Shown here: in pieces, positions 1 to 10,762 of the stretch
Numbering within the stretch: the first letter of the stretch is position 1
Layout of the letters: the number at the start of each line of letters is the position of its first letter
DNA from: Scilla litardierei
Taxonomy: Eukaryota > Streptophyta > Magnoliopsida > Asparagales > Asparagaceae
NCBI GenBank assembly: GCA_030789695.1
Contig: CM061135.1
Location: 106,215,262 to 106,279,261 of the forward strand
Direction: 5' to 3'
DNA: 64,000 nucleotides
Position numbers and translations under genes: made by a program
The notes under the pieces: model-generated
The model's database searches: none
Told to the model about the DNA's origin: nothing
The model's input: only the letters and a program-made list of their open reading frames with translations

Positions 1-18
1 CGGGCACGTGCACACCAT

Positions 19-330
19 GTGAGACACCCTCACGCACGTGTTCCCTCTCATGCATATGTTCACCCACAACATCATATGAATAATTATCCACATGCACCAT
101 TCCATCATGTTCCTTATGCCTATCCACAACATGCATCACGTAGAAATCAACGTCTCATGCATGCACCCAATAGGATGAGGGCTCCCAAGATTTTCACTAT
201 TTGGAGCCCAAATGACACAAGCATGGATGAAAAACAAGTGTATATGAATGCTTATTTTTCGGATGTTGTGCATAGTAGAAATTATGTGGGGAAGTCTAAG
301 TCCAATTGGACTTGGCTTCCAAAGGTCTAA
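19..330 (+). CDS. SIRE-1 gag, C-terminal fragment
   Basis: This 103-residue open frame is rich in His, Pro and Tyr and ends shortly before the protease frame. It looks like the tail of a Sirevirus gag (nucleocapsid) protein, which packages element RNA in cytoplasmic particles. No CCHC knuckle is visible in the part present; it would lie left of the window. The first ATG is just the first in the window, not a proven start. The assignment rests mainly on position before the copia protease. Confidence 0.55.
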   Translation: MRHPHARVPSHAYVHPQHHMNNYPHAPFHHVPYAYPQHASRRNQRLMHAPNRMRAPKIFTIWSPNDTSMDEKQVYMNAYFSDVVHSRNYVGKSKSNWTWLPKV

Positions 331-383
331 TCTTTTGGACCCAATGACCTTGGGTACCATGATATGAAATTCTCTATCTTTAG

Positions 384-1366
384 GTACTCAAGGAAAAGAA
401 AAAGAAAAGGAGCAAAATATTTAAATTTAGCTCCAAGGGGAATTGGATACTCGATAGCGGGTGTTCAAAACACATGACGGGCGATGCTCAATTGCTTTCC
501 GGAGTGGTGCCCATTGCTAATGGGAACCGGGTAGTCTTTGGAGGCAACGAGAGCGGAACTATCGTCGGTGTTGGTAAAGTGGGTAACCCATCTAAACCCT
601 TAATTAGTGATGTTTATCTAGTTAATGGTTTAAATCCTAATCTTATTTCAATAAGCCAACTTTGTGACAAAGGTTACAAAGTTAGCTTTGCGAAAGGATT
701 GTGTAATATTTTGAGTGATAATAATAATTTATTATTTTCCGGCACTCGTCGTAAAGATATTTATATTTTGGATCTTCCTAAGTCTTATGAACAATGTCTC
801 GTTGCCAACACAAGTGAACAATACTTATGGCATCGACGCTTTGGACATGTGAACTTTGGAACACTTTATAAGCTTTCAAAATTAAATTCCATTAAAGGTT
901 TTCCGAAGCTCGTTTTTGAAAAGAAAAGTTTTTGTGATTGTTGTCAACGTGGCAAGCTTCCTAAATCTTCGTTTAAACCTAAGAAAAGCATTTCTACTAA
1001 ACGGCCACTAGAGCTATTACATCTAGACTTATTTGGGCCAACTAGAGTTGCTTCCTTAGGAAATGCAAGATATGGACTTGTCATCGTAGATGATTATTCG
1101 AGATTTACTTGGGTATTTTCATTGTGTAATAAAAATGAATCTTTTGAAAACTTCACAATTTTTGTTAAGAAAGTACAAAATCTCTTAGGAACCACCATTG
1201 TCACTATTCGTAGTGATCATGGAGGTGAATTTGAGAATGAGTCTTTTGAGACATTTTGTGATGAAATTGGTATTACACACACCTTCTCTTTCCCTCGTGC
1301 ACCTCCTCAAAATGGTGTAGTTGAGAGAAAGAATAGGACGCTAGTGGAGTGTGCTCGCACTATGCT
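384..1366 (+). pseudogene. pol: SIRE-1 pol, protease and integrase part
   Basis: The open frame follows a stop near 381. An aspartic protease active site Asp-Ser-Gly-Cys lies at about 453-464. A GAG-pre-integrase zinc finger follows (HRRFGH near 828 and CDCCQRGK near 931), then the integrase core: first Asp in LDLFGP near 1026, second Asp in RSDHGGEF near 1209, and catalytic Glu in NGVVERKNR near 1311. Protease cuts the polyprotein; integrase joins cDNA to chromosomal DNA. One base is missing at about 1365-1366, after the catalytic Glu, moving the rest of pol to another frame. The shifted frame stays open to 1445 by chance. Confidence 0.9.
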
Positions 1367-3496
1367 GATGATAGCCAACTTGGCCATCAATTTTGGCCGG
1401 AAGCGGTACACACCGCTTTCTATGTGTTTAATAGAATACTTTTGAGGCCCGGCACTAAACAAACTTGTTATGAATTGTTGTTTGGTAGGTTGCCTCAAGT
1501 TAAACATTTTCGTGTTTTTGGTTCGAAATGTTTTATTAAGAACACGTATGGTAGTTTGGACAAATTCGATCCAAGATCCGATGAGGGGATTTTTGTTGGA
1601 TATTCTTCGCGTAGCAAAGCCTACCGGATATTCAACAAACGAACCTCAACGATCGAGGAGTCGCTTCATGTGTCATTTAATGAAGGATTTGTTCCAACTA
1701 GAATTTCAAATGATAATGATTCTATGGATGTTTTATGTGATTCGTTTGATAATTCTAAGTCTAATGATTCTATTGATTCTATTGAGACTAACCCATCTAA
1801 TGAAGTTGTTGAGAATGTTCCTAGTGACCAAGGTATTCCCAAACGGCTTCATACCGTTCGTGACCATCCTCATGAGCAAGTCATTGGCAATATCCATGAT
1901 AGTGTCAAGACGAGATCGCAAGTGAACTACTTAGCTCATTGTGCCTTTGCCTCCTCGATAGAGCCAAAGAATGTTAATGAAGCATGCGAAGATAGCGCTT
2001 GGATCTTAGCCATGGAGGAGGAACTCATTCAATTCGTGAGGAATGAAGTTTGGGAGCTTGTTCCATTGCCATCGAAGAACCACACCGTCATAGGGACAAA
2101 GTGGATCTTCAAGAACAAAACCAACGAAAACCAAGTCGTCATCCGGAACAAAGCTCGGTTAGTTGCTCAAGGCTACCGTCAAGAGGAAGGTATTGATTTC
2201 GAAGAATCCTTCGCTCCGGTAGCTAGATTAGAATCAATTAGATTATTATTGTCTTTTGCATGCCATAAGGATTTTAAATTATTTCAAATGGATGTTAAAA
2301 GTGCATTTTTAAATGGAGATGTTGTTGAGGAAGTTTACGTTTCTCAACCTCCGGGTTTTATTAATGAAAAATTTCCAAATCATGTTTTTAAACTAAAGAA
2401 AGCGCTTTACGGTTTGAGACAAGCTCCTCGAGCTTGGTATGATCGCCTAAAGAATTTTCTTTTGGTTTTGAATTTTAAAATGGGAGAAGCCGATTCTACA
2501 CTTTTTGTTAAGCATTCAAATAATGATATAATTTTAGTTCAAATTTATGTTGATGATATCATTTTCGGTGCTACTAACTTTGCTCTTTGCGAAGAGTTTT
2601 CTAATGTGATGAAGGAACAATTTGAGATGAGCCACATGGGTGAGCTCAAATATTTCTTAGGTCTCCAAATTCGCCAAATGGACGATGCGATCTTCATCCA
2701 CCAAACGAAGTATACGGTGGAGTTGCTTAAGCGATTTGGAATGGAGAGTGCCTCTGGGAAGAAGACTTCAATGAGCACGACTACGCATCTTGATAAGGAT
2801 ACGGGCGGTAAGGATGTAGACATTCGTCTATATCGAGGTATGATAGGTAGTTTACTTTATCTTACCGTAAGTAGGCCCGATATTATGTTTGCCGTATGCG
2901 TATGTGCTCGTTATCAGTCTCAACCTAAGGAATCTCACTTAGTAGCGGTAAAACGTATTTTTCGCTATCTAAGTTACACTTTAGATTTTGGATTACTTTA
3001 TCCGAAATCTAGCACGTATGAGTTAATCTCATATAGTGATGCCGATTATGCGGGATGCAAATCCGACAGGAAAAGTACTAGTGGCACTTGCCATTTTATA
3101 GGAAATTCCATTGTCTCTTGGTTTTCCAAGAAGCAAAATTCCGTATCACTTTCAACCACCGAGGCAGAATACATTGCCTCCGGTGCCACGTGTGCTCAAG
3201 TTCTTTGGATGAGACACACACTTAAAGACTTTGGTATAAATTGTGATACTTGTCCTATCATGGTTGACAACCAAAGTGCAATATGTCTTTCCAAGAACCC
3301 GGTACACCATTCCTGTTCGAAACACATAGATGTCCGACACCACTTTTTAGATGATCATGTTGCTAAAAAGGACATCATTTTAGTGTACGTTGAAACCTAA
3401 AAGCAAATCTCCGATATTTTCACGAAACCCCTAAAGGAGGACTCCTTTGTGCGGTTGTGTCGAGAATTGGGGATTATGGGTGAATCCGAGATATAG
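1367..3496 (+). pseudogene. pol: SIRE-1 pol, integrase C-end, reverse transcriptase and RNase H
   Basis: This continues pol in the +1 frame. The integrase C-terminal region is followed by the copia reverse transcriptase, with [11 protein letters not shown] near 2287 and the polymerase motif YVDDIIFG near 2546. RNase H follows with [10 protein letters not shown] near 3029, STTEAEYIA near 3155 and [12 protein letters not shown] near 3268. The enzyme copies element RNA to DNA and removes the RNA strand. TAA at 3398-3400 is premature: 31 recognisable codons, including DIFTKPLKED, follow it in the same frame to a normal TAG at 3494-3496. Apart from the 1-bp deletion and this stop the frame is clean. 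Confidence 0.93.
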
Positions 3497-3740
3497 GATT
3501 CATGTTTCATTCAATAATCTTGCATGCTATTATATTTCGAAATATTTCGTTCATGCTAGACTTATTGGATTTTTCGGGATTTTATGTGATATTTTGAATT
3601 TTTGCTCGAATTCATGATTTGAAGGTCGTATTTGAGATTTCGATATTTAATGGGGTAGTTTAGATGATTATTGAGAGAATTGCGATGTATCGTCCAAGTG
3701 TATTGAGGAGAGAACTTGATTATCAACTTTTGGACTCATT
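3497..3740 (+). other. SIRE-1 spacer after pol
   Basis: AT-rich spacer between the pol stop and the palindromic array. I see no coding signal; the short open frame from 3664 runs into the array and I do not regard it as a gene. Confidence 0.5.
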
Positions 3741-4127
3741 TAGTCGGTTTCAGTTCAACCACCAACCGACTAGATTCGTATCTAGTCGGTTAGTAGAAGA
3801 ACTTAGACCGACTAACGCAAGCTTTTTGAGTTTCCTCTCCTGCTTAGCTCTTTAGTCGGTTCATGTTCAGTGACCGACCGACTAGATTGAGATCTAGTCG
3901 GTCAGTAAATGAACACAGACCGACTAATTCTTGTTTAGGAAATCTTCGACTGTTCTCTGTTTGCAACTAGTCGGTTCAAGCTCATTGACCGATCGACTAG
4001 ATCGTGATCTAGTCGGTCAGTGCTTGAACTGTGACCGACTAGTTGTGCCAGGGACTGTTTGGTCTTTTGAGCTCCCGACCGACTTAATCTTGTTTTAGTC
4101 GGTCCTTTCTCACTCCAGTCGATCAAA
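3741..4127 (+). promoter_or_regulatory. Palindromic array upstream of the SIRE-1 env-like ORF
   Basis: About 3.4 units of 112-128 bp begin at 3741, 3853, 3968 and near 4096. Each holds TAGTCGGT, then an inverted pair of the form CCGACTAG ... CTAGTCGG, then GACCGACTA. The same unit recurs six times in this element's LTR, just upstream of its TATA box. Here the array lies about 250 bp before the env-like start. I infer an internal promoter or enhancer; no TATA box is obvious between array and ORF. Confidence 0.65.
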
Positions 4128-4254
4128 TCCTATCTCCCTCAGATCAAAACCCCCGACCCCTCGCTGACCCTTCGACTTCCGGCCCCTTTTCCGACCTCCT
4201 CCGCCGTCGCCGGCTGTCATCCTTCCTCCTAGGGTAACCTCCCCTCACTCCCTC

Positions 4255-4316
4255 TCCTATCTAGGGTTAGTTTTCCTTTCCTAGGGTTAGGGTTAGTTCG
4301 GTTTCTAGGGTTTCTT
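4255..4316 (+). promoter_or_regulatory. Telo-box-like motifs before the env-like ORF
   Basis: CTAGGGTTAG and CTAGGGTTTC motifs cluster in a pyrimidine-rich tract between the palindromic array and the ORF. Such telo-boxes (AAACCCTA on the other strand) are known elements of plant promoters and 5' untranslated regions, often in TATA-less genes. Their role here is inference. Confidence 0.4.
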
Positions 4317-4374
4317 TCATTTTCGGCTAGGGTTCTTAGATTTGATCTTCCTTGTGCCGTGTCTTGCATCGATT

Positions 4375-6045
4375 ATGGCAAGAACACGTATCCCGATCAC
4401 TCCATCTAGCCCCTCGCCGATGAACGTAGAACCAAACCCTACGGAACCCGTTCAACCTTCGAGAACCCCTCCGAAACGCCGTGCCAAAACCACCCATCCC
4501 TCTTCGTCTTCGCCTCCTCTTAAGCGTAAGAGGACGGCGACTGCGAAACCCCGATCCCGACCTCAGACCATGACCAAGCCTGTAGTTTTTCATGTTCCTA
4601 CTCCTCCCGGTGCTTCGGATTCCGACACCGAGTATATCCCAGAGACTGAGACTCATAGGGAACCCACTCCTCCTACCCATCTTGAGTCTAGCTCCCGACC
4701 TCGTACGTTTACCCGAAAGCCTAAGGGAAAGGGTCCGATGCCGGTGGGCGGTGTCGATATATCGTTGTGTCGCGACGACCCTTTGTGTCTCGCGGCTTAC
4801 AACCGTATCAAACATTGCCCGCTGCTTCTGGAGCATTTCGTCCAGTTTAGCGACTTCATAGGGTTTGCTGATCTTCTCTCGTCGTCGGGTCTTCTCGATT
4901 ACCTTCGATATGACCCGAAGGCGAATCCTCACCCCTACCCTCGATTAGTCAAGCTATTCTATGCCAATAGGATCCGGGGTCAGTACGATGAGACCCACTC
5001 TGTTGAGACGACTGTTTTGGGGACTCCTATAGTCCTCACAGCAGAAATCTTAGGAGAGATTTTGGGTATCTCTTCGTCTGGCCTCCTCCCCTCTGATATC
5101 TCTGTTGACGATATTTCTTCCCTTGATCAGACTGTCCTTTCTGAGATTTTCCATCAGATCCCTCCCGCCATGATTGGTGTACCTTCAAAATCTTTCAAGC
5201 CGAATGCATGGGTCCTCAATCTTATTCTGAAGTCGTGCTTGCTTCCCAAGTACGGCTCCTCATCTCTACCGTCCCAGCCTTTTCTGAAGCTTATTTTTGC
5301 TATTTTCATGGGGAGCTCGATTAATTGGGCTCGCATTATACTCGATAAGATTGATTCTTTTGAGTGTATTAGCAAGTCCTCTAAATCGGCTCATATCCCC
5401 TTCCCGTGCTTGTTGACCCTTGTGTTCCGTCACTTCCGTGTCCCTTTGCCTCATGACGATGAGCGTCCTCTTGGTCCTCCCCTGAACGCGACGGCCGTCA
5501 AGAAATCTCTTGCGACGCTCCGTCACGTTCAGAGGATGACACCTTCAGCGTCTGCCCCTGCCTCTGCCTCAGCTGCTCCTTCTGCCACCCTTGATGATGT
5601 CGTCCGGTTACTTCGTCGTCACGAGTCTCGTTTGGCTCGTACCGAGGAGGTAGTTTGCCGTATGGCTAGTCTGATGGGTATTCAGCTTCCTCCTTCTGTT
5701 TCTGAGGATGAGGAGTTGGATGAGTTGGCCGAGGAGGATATTGAGGAGCTTTGTCGTGCTTCCACTCGTGCCCCCGAGGGCCCTTCTGGTACTGCTGCTG
5801 GTGCTTCCTCTTCTGGTGCTGCTGTTGCTGCTTCGTCTGCTGGTGCCCCCGAGAGCACACCTGTTGCCACCGCTCCTGCGATGGATACTCCGACTGGTGC
5901 TCCCGAGGCCACTACTGTTGCTGCTCCAGAGATTGCCACTTCTGCCGTCGCTCCTGCTGATATCCTAGACGTTCCTGCTGATCCAGTTTCCACCACTTCT
6001 ACTGCAGAGCCTGCTGCTGCTGCAGATCCTGCCGGTTCCTCTTGA
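4375..6045 (+). CDS. SIRE-1 env-like ORF
   Basis: An intact frame of 556 residues from ATG 4375 (MARTRIP); an earlier in-frame ATG at 4342 is possible. The basic Pro-rich N-terminus contains PPLKRKR, a possible nuclear localisation signal. The middle (about residues 130-370) is the conserved part and matches the SIRE-2 env-like product (PKYGS/PKCGS, FRHFRVPL/LQHFRVPL). A short charged helical stretch (near 415-435) is followed by a low-complexity Ala/Ser/Thr/Pro tail. I see no signal peptide and no clear membrane segment, so 'env-like' is positional only. Sireviruses are known to carry such ORFs; function is unknown. Its intactness contrasts with the damaged pol. Confidence 0.75.
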   Translation: MARTRIPITPSSPSPMNVEPNPTEPVQPSRTPPKRRAKTTHPSSSSPPLKRKRTATAKPRSRPQTMTKPVVFHVPTPPGASDSDTEYIPETETHREPTPPTHLESSSRPRTFTRKPKGKGPMPVGGVDISLCRDDPLCLAAYNRIKHCPLLLEHFVQFSDFIGFADLLSSSGLLDYLRYDPKANPHPYPRLVKLFYANRIRGQYDETHSVETTVLGTPIVLTAEILGEILGISSSGLLPSDISVDDISSLDQTVLSEIFHQIPPAMIGVPSKSFKPNAWVLNLILKSCLLPKYGSSSLPSQPFLKLIFAIFMGSSINWARIILDKIDSFECISKSSKSAHIPFPCLLTLVFRHFRVPLPHDDERPLGPPLNATAVKKSLATLRHVQRMTPSASAPASASAAPSATLDDVVRLLRRHESRLARTEEVVCRMASLMGIQLPPSVSEDEELDELAEEDIEELCRASTRAPEGPSGTAAGASSSGAAVAASSAGAPESTPVATAPAMDTPTGAPEATTVAAPEIATSAVAPADILDVPADPVSTTSTAEPAAAADPAGSS

Positions 6046-6682
6046 GCTTCTTTGAGGACTCTCCGATGCTCCTTAGATGATACATCTAGTGTGAGAGAGT
6101 TTGGTTAGGATAGAGTGGGGTTTTGGGTCATTCTGATGTATTTTGATATTTTTGATGATGTATTTGGATGTCTTTTGATGTTGCTGTATGTTTTATGACA
6201 CTCCGATATCTGTGATATGATGTTGTATTTTTGTGCCCCGATCGGTGGATCGATGTTTTGTATGTCAGTGATGTACTCTGGTTCATATTATATATATATA
6301 TACATCGCGCTTGACATTTCATACTATTGTGCAAAATTTATAATTTTTTATGCCTCTGATGTTGGATTTCATCGCTCGACGATATTACCTTGGTTTAATA
6401 GAAATTTCTTCTATGGAAACATAGAATTGTTTTCCATGCACTAAATTAACCAAGAATGTTGATATTGGAGAGTATATTCCATAACTCAATCCGTAATATT
6501 GATTTGAGTTTTGATGATTTCGTTTTACGATTATTCGACTATGGTTTCATTGACACGCCTTGATTTTATTCGTATTCTTTTGGTGTCACTTGAACCGTCG
6601 TCGTATTCTCCGACTCCCGTGCTTTTTTATTTGAGGCCATTGTTGTTGTTGTTGTTATCCTCCCGCTCTTTTTGCTTATGCC
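6046..6682 (+). other. SIRE-1 3' untranslated region
   Basis: AT-rich DNA between the env-like stop and the first polypurine tract. Loosely repeated GATGTATTTTGAT-like phrases occur near 6130-6190. No gene is visible. Confidence 0.5.
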
Positions 6683-7010
6683 AAAGGGGGAGAGATATAA
6701 TAATAACAATGTGCTAAATGAAAATTTAAAGCATTATTCCAAGAATCTAACTTGATGTGTTAGATTCAGGGGGAGTTAAGATATATAAATGGATTTTCAA
6801 ATCCGATATTTCAAATAACCTACTTTTGGTATTCAACAATTCAATAATCGATTCTCAGTTATATACTTTACTCGTCTGCTTGATGCGTATTATTATTGTT
6901 TAATTTGGAATTAACGTGTCATCAATGCAGGGGGAGTAAGTAAATTTCATTTGAATTATTATTTTTGATTATTATTTATGTTGGTTTGTCATCACCAAAA
7001 AGGGGGAGAA
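6683..7010 (+). promoter_or_regulatory. Four polypurine tracts of SIRE-1
   Basis: Purine tracts with GGGGGAG lie at about 6683-6697, 6768-6780, 6929-6940 and 6997-7010; the last directly abuts the 3' LTR. The polypurine tract primes plus-strand DNA synthesis. Repeated tracts upstream of the 3' LTR are a described Sirevirus hallmark. Confidence 0.85.
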
Positions 7011-7409
7011 TGTTGGATATTGGACTCCCCGGATTTGGTTTTGGATGATGAACAAACATAAATATAACGTGAACTAACACTTTGTAAGCGCAGTTATGGA
7101 GATCGTCGCCAAATTCATATGAATATCAATTACGACGTCTCAAGACTTCTCAAAGCACATGATCGTATGCCTAAATCTTCGTTGAAGCTTATGGACCATT
7201 TTAGAAGTCATGAAGATTCTATTGAAGCTATTGAAGATGGTATCGTCAAGTTTTATTTATAGTCTTTAAGCTTCTTTCGTAGAATGTTAAGCCTTGAGTA
7301 GGTCTTACGGTTTAAATCTTCATAACGCTCATATCTTAGCTCTAGGATCTTAGTAGAAGTCCATACAATCCTTTCCGAAGATTCACGCTTCGATTTGCGA
7401 CTTCTTGTG

Positions 7410-8080
7410 CATGTTAGTTGGTTCAAGAAGAAGAACTGACCGACTAGATGGTGATCTAGTCGGTCGGCAAAGCTTCTTGGACTGACTAGTTTCAGTCAGT
7501 TAATTCTAAGCTCTTTACTGTTTACAGTTAGTCGGTCTAAGTTGACTCACCGACCGACTAGTTTGTGAACTAGTCGGTCAGTGATGCTTCTGTGACCGAC
7601 TAGTTGAGCTTTCCCTGTACATGCACTTTTAAACCTAAGCTACTGTTTATCTTTAGTCGGTCTGTGTTCATTGATCGACCGACTAGTTGATGAACTAGTC
7701 GGTCAACTTTCCTTCTTGGACCGACTAGTTTAGTTTACTGTACATGCCAATTTTTCACCTAACTTACTGTTTATCGTTAGTCGGTCTAAGCTCATTTGGC
7801 GACCGACTAGTTGGTGAATTAGTCGGTCAACATTTGTTCTTGGACCGACTAAGTCTATTTTAGCTCAGACTTCAGTTTTATCTGTTAGTCGGTCTCAGTT
7901 GAGTTACCGACCGACTAGTTGTGAAACTAGTCGGTCAGCTACTCTTCTTGGACCGACTAGTTCCTTTTGTCTGTGCTTTGTTCTTTTCTCTGTTCACTCA
8001 TTAGTCGGTATACGTTAATTGACCGACCGACTAGTTGATGAACTAGTCGGTCGGTGGTTGTTCTTTGACAGACTAGTTGG
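7410..8080 (+). promoter_or_regulatory. Six-unit palindromic array in the SIRE-1 LTR
   Basis: Units of about 109-122 bp start near 7418, 7532, 7654, 7775, 7884 and 8001. The common order is TTAGTCGGTCT, about 15 bp, ACCGACCGACTAG, a short loop, CTAGTCGGTCA, about 13 bp ending TTCTT, then GACCGACTAG. Each core is an inverted repeat able to form a hairpin. The array ends about 60 bp upstream of the TATA box, the place of a promoter-proximal enhancer. CG-containing palindromes are known from Sirevirus LTRs. The unit is also found in the TEK-A gypsy LTR. Confidence 0.8.
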
Positions 8081-8140
8081 GTTCAGAAAAGAGCCGTTGG
8101 AGCATTTAATGACTCGAATTTCTTTCTCTCTCTCCTCTAT

Positions 8141-8153
8141 CCTATATATACTT
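8141..8153 (+). promoter_or_regulatory. TATA box of SIRE-1 LTR
   Basis: CCTATATATACTT lies just downstream of the palindromic array and a CT-rich tract, in the usual place for the LTR core promoter. Transcription would start about 30 bp further on. Confidence 0.6.
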
Positions 8154-8886
8154 GATGGGCTGCATTCATTGCTGCCAAGGCTGATATTATTGCAAGTTTA
8201 GAGATCAAGAGAAATCATTCCAAGCTCATTCAAAGCTCAATCATTCCATTCAATAATCTCTCCTAACTCTTACTTCCAAAGAGAGATTCATTGAGTGTGA
8301 AGCCTTCCAAGCCAAGTGCTTGATTCTAGGTCACCAACATCCCCAAAGCTCTCCATCGCTGAGTTACATCTTGGAGCTAGGGTTTGGTGCCACTTCTTCT
8401 TCCTCAAAATCATCATTGACCTAATTCGTAAGCAATACTCAAGGCATATGTATTTTGTCGGTAAGAAGTTTCTTATTTCATTTCATATTTGAATTGTAAG
8501 TTTCACTCTCGGTTGTGAGAGTGTGGTTGTGATCCCGGTTTGTGGGAGTCACAAATTACATTTTGTATGATTTGACTTGTGGAGGTTTTTCACAAGTATT
8601 TCATAGTGGAAATCTTGAGTTAGGGTTTCTAACTCAAGTATCCGGAGGGGATCCGGGTGGTTGGGACGTAGGATCACCGGGAACAAGTCGGAGAGACTTG
8701 GGTGGATCCGAACCCAGTAACATTCTATTGTTAGCATTGTTAATTTTGTTGTTGTCTTCAATTTAAGCTTCCGCAAATTGATTTGGTAGTTGTTTGCGCT
8801 ATAATTAGGAATTATACTCCTCGTTATTTTTAAAGTACTATTCACCCCCCTCTAGTACTTGTGCAGTAGCTTGTAGGGCATTACAT

Positions 8887-9493
8887 TACTTCCCTTTACT
8901 TGTCACTTCCACACTATACTTGCCATGCCATGCATCATACTATAACTGCTAGGTTGCTAGTTTACCTTACCTTCAGTTTCCTTGCCCAAGTCTTTTAGAC
9001 TTGCTGACATGTGCCCCTTTACTCTTTTGGGTGACACATGTTAGATCCCAAGCCTGAGTCCGTTGTTGAGGACGAGGTGTTTGCGGACGCCGTGCCCGAG
9101 TCTGTGTTTGGCCAGGAGTACATGGACACTGGGGACCAGTCCTAGTGTCTTCGTTGAGCTTTCCCCCTTTTTGTTTTAGACTGCTGTAGTTGTCGGTGCG
9201 CAGCACCTATACTCTGTTTACGTTTGTCTTTGTTTGGCCTTGTTCTGGGCCTTTAGACTCTTTCTTTTAGCCTGGTGGCTTTTCTGGATGTTGAACTTAA
9301 TTTTAATGTTGGACATTTTCTGAGATTGAGATTTTTCTTCTGTCTCTCCTTGTGTTATTATTGTTGTTCCGCTTGTGGTTACAGGGACCTGCTTATGTTT
9401 TATTGATGCTTATCGGGTTTGGGGCTTCACAGCTCCACTCTCGTGCGGACCTTTTCACGTCTCGCCTCCATTTTAGGGAAGCGGGGCGTGACA
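8887..9493 (+). repeat. TEK-A 5' LTR, right 607 bp
   Basis: Direct repeat of 16139-16745, same length, ending GGGGCGTGACA. It begins abruptly next to the SIRE-1 LTR. The small open frames inside are not genes. No initiator-Met-type primer site (TGGTATCAGAGC) follows the LTR; the first TGG is near 9504, so the primer site is altered or uses another tRNA. Confidence 0.88.
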
Positions 9494-9636
9494 GGTTTTG
9501 TTGGTGGCCCATGCAGGTCCTTCTGTACCTGTGAATTGTCGGAATAGCGATAATAATATTAGAATGTCTAATAAACTAAGTTCGACGTCCGAGTCATAAG
9601 CTATGAGTCTAATTGTTTCGTTTTCTGTGTCACTAG

Positions 9637-10762
9637 ATGGCAGGAAGACGAATCACCCGTGGTGGAGGTAGTGGTGCGCCCCCTCATGACGAGGAGCCTG
9701 AGCGGGAACCCACCAATGGGGAGATGATGCGGATGATGATGATGCAGGTGCAGCAAGGCGTGCTCCTGCAAGTCCAGAATGCTCCGGCTGGTCGAGCTCC
9801 TCGGGCGGCTCCGGAGACCCCTCGCTCCGAGCCGGGAGCGAAGCAATTTCGGGAGCTGGGTCCCACATTTTTTGATGGGTCTGAGGGTCCTCTGGCTGCC
9901 GATGAGTGGATTCAAAACATTGAGGATAACTTGAAGATGGCCAAGATCACCCCGGCTGGATGTGTTGATTTGGCAAAGCGGCAACTCAAGGATAACGCTC
10001 GGAACTGGTGGGATGCGGAAGTGAAGATGTTGGTGGAGACGATACCTTGGGCTACCTTTAAGTCCAGGTTTGATGAGGAGTTCTTCTCGAAGGCTGCTAA
10101 GAAGGAGATGCTACAGCGTTTCATTGATCTGAAGCAAGGGAGCTTGACGGTGGACCAGTACCACCAAGAGTTCACTAGGCTTAGTCGGTTCGTGCCGAAG
10201 ATGGTGCAGGATGCTGATGAGAGGGCTCAGAGGTTCCTGTAGGGACTTGCTTTGGAGCTCCAGGGTTTTGTGTCTTCCTCTGATCTGGACTCTTATCAGA
10301 AGGTTCAGGTCGCTGCAAGGAGGCAGGAGCTGAACCTGAGTCAGAGGAGGGGACATGTTTCTGGTGATGGGAAGAGGCCTATGGAGCAGGCCAGAGTGGT
10401 GGTTAGGCCTGGTTTCAAGCCTAATCAGCCAGCTCAGTTCAAGAGGCCAGGAGGGCCTATTCTGAAGACTTGCCATTTCTGCGGTAGGACCAGGCACGTC
10501 AAGGATCAGTGTAGGAGATTCCTGGGCCAGTGTGTCGTCTGTGGGGATCCTACCCATGCCATGAAGGATTGTCTGAGGTCGAAGCAGCCTTGGCGGGGAC
10601 CTATTGCTGCTCAGCCATTACAGCAGAGAGCCCCTGTGCCCGCTGGACGTGGAGCGCCACTTGTTCCACAGAGACAGGCCTTTCGGCAGGCTGTTCCGCC
10701 GAGAGGGCAGGCCTTTCTGATGACTGAGGAGGAGAGCATGGCCGTGGACGAGGTTATTACAG
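9637..10762 (+). pseudogene. gag: TEK-A gag with one internal stop
   Basis: The frame starts at ATG 9637 (MAGRRITRGG). The retrotransposon gag (capsid) domain spans about residues 70-200, with DEWIQNIED and NWWDAEVKML. TAG at 10240-10242 interrupts it; the same frame continues as clear gag sequence. Two zinc knuckles follow: CHFCGRTRHVKDQC near 10471 and CVVCGDPTHAMKDC near 10531, both C-X2-C-X4-H-X4-C. Gag forms the particle and binds RNA. The frame then meets an intron-like segment at 10763; read through, it would end at TGA 10807-10809. Confidence 0.9.

Larger units (their letters stand above)
1..8880 (+). mobile_element. SIRE-1: Sirevirus-type Ty1/copia retrotransposon, left end outside window
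   Basis: The order gag end, protease, integrase, reverse transcriptase, RNase H, a separate downstream env-like ORF, several polypurine tracts and a 3' LTR starting TGTTGG is the Sirevirus layout. Integrase before reverse transcriptase makes it copia. The 5' LTR, primer-binding site and most of gag lie left of base 1. The exact right end is unsure: the LTR could stop at CA 8864-8865 or CA 8879-8880. It abuts the interrupted 5' LTR of TEK-A, so I infer it inserted into that LTR. Only one small deletion and one nonsense codon damage pol, so it is relatively young. Confidence 0.9.
7011..8880 (+). repeat. SIRE-1 3' LTR
   Basis: It starts TGTTGGATATTGG directly after the polypurine tract. It contains a palindromic promoter array, a TATA box and the typical Sirevirus end (CACCCCCCTCTAG near 8844-8856). 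The end is either CA 8864-8865 or CA 8879-8880; without the left LTR I cannot decide. Confidence 0.85.

Noticed and set aside
4255..4316. Interstitial telomere repeat
   Set aside because: Only two to three irregular CTAGGGTTAG-type words, not a tandem TTTAGGG tract; better read as telo-box promoter motifs.
7410..8080. Regularly spaced palindromic repeats resembling a CRISPR array
   Set aside because: Units are ~115 bp with similar, not unique, spacers; the setting is a plant LTR next to a TATA box and there are no cas genes.
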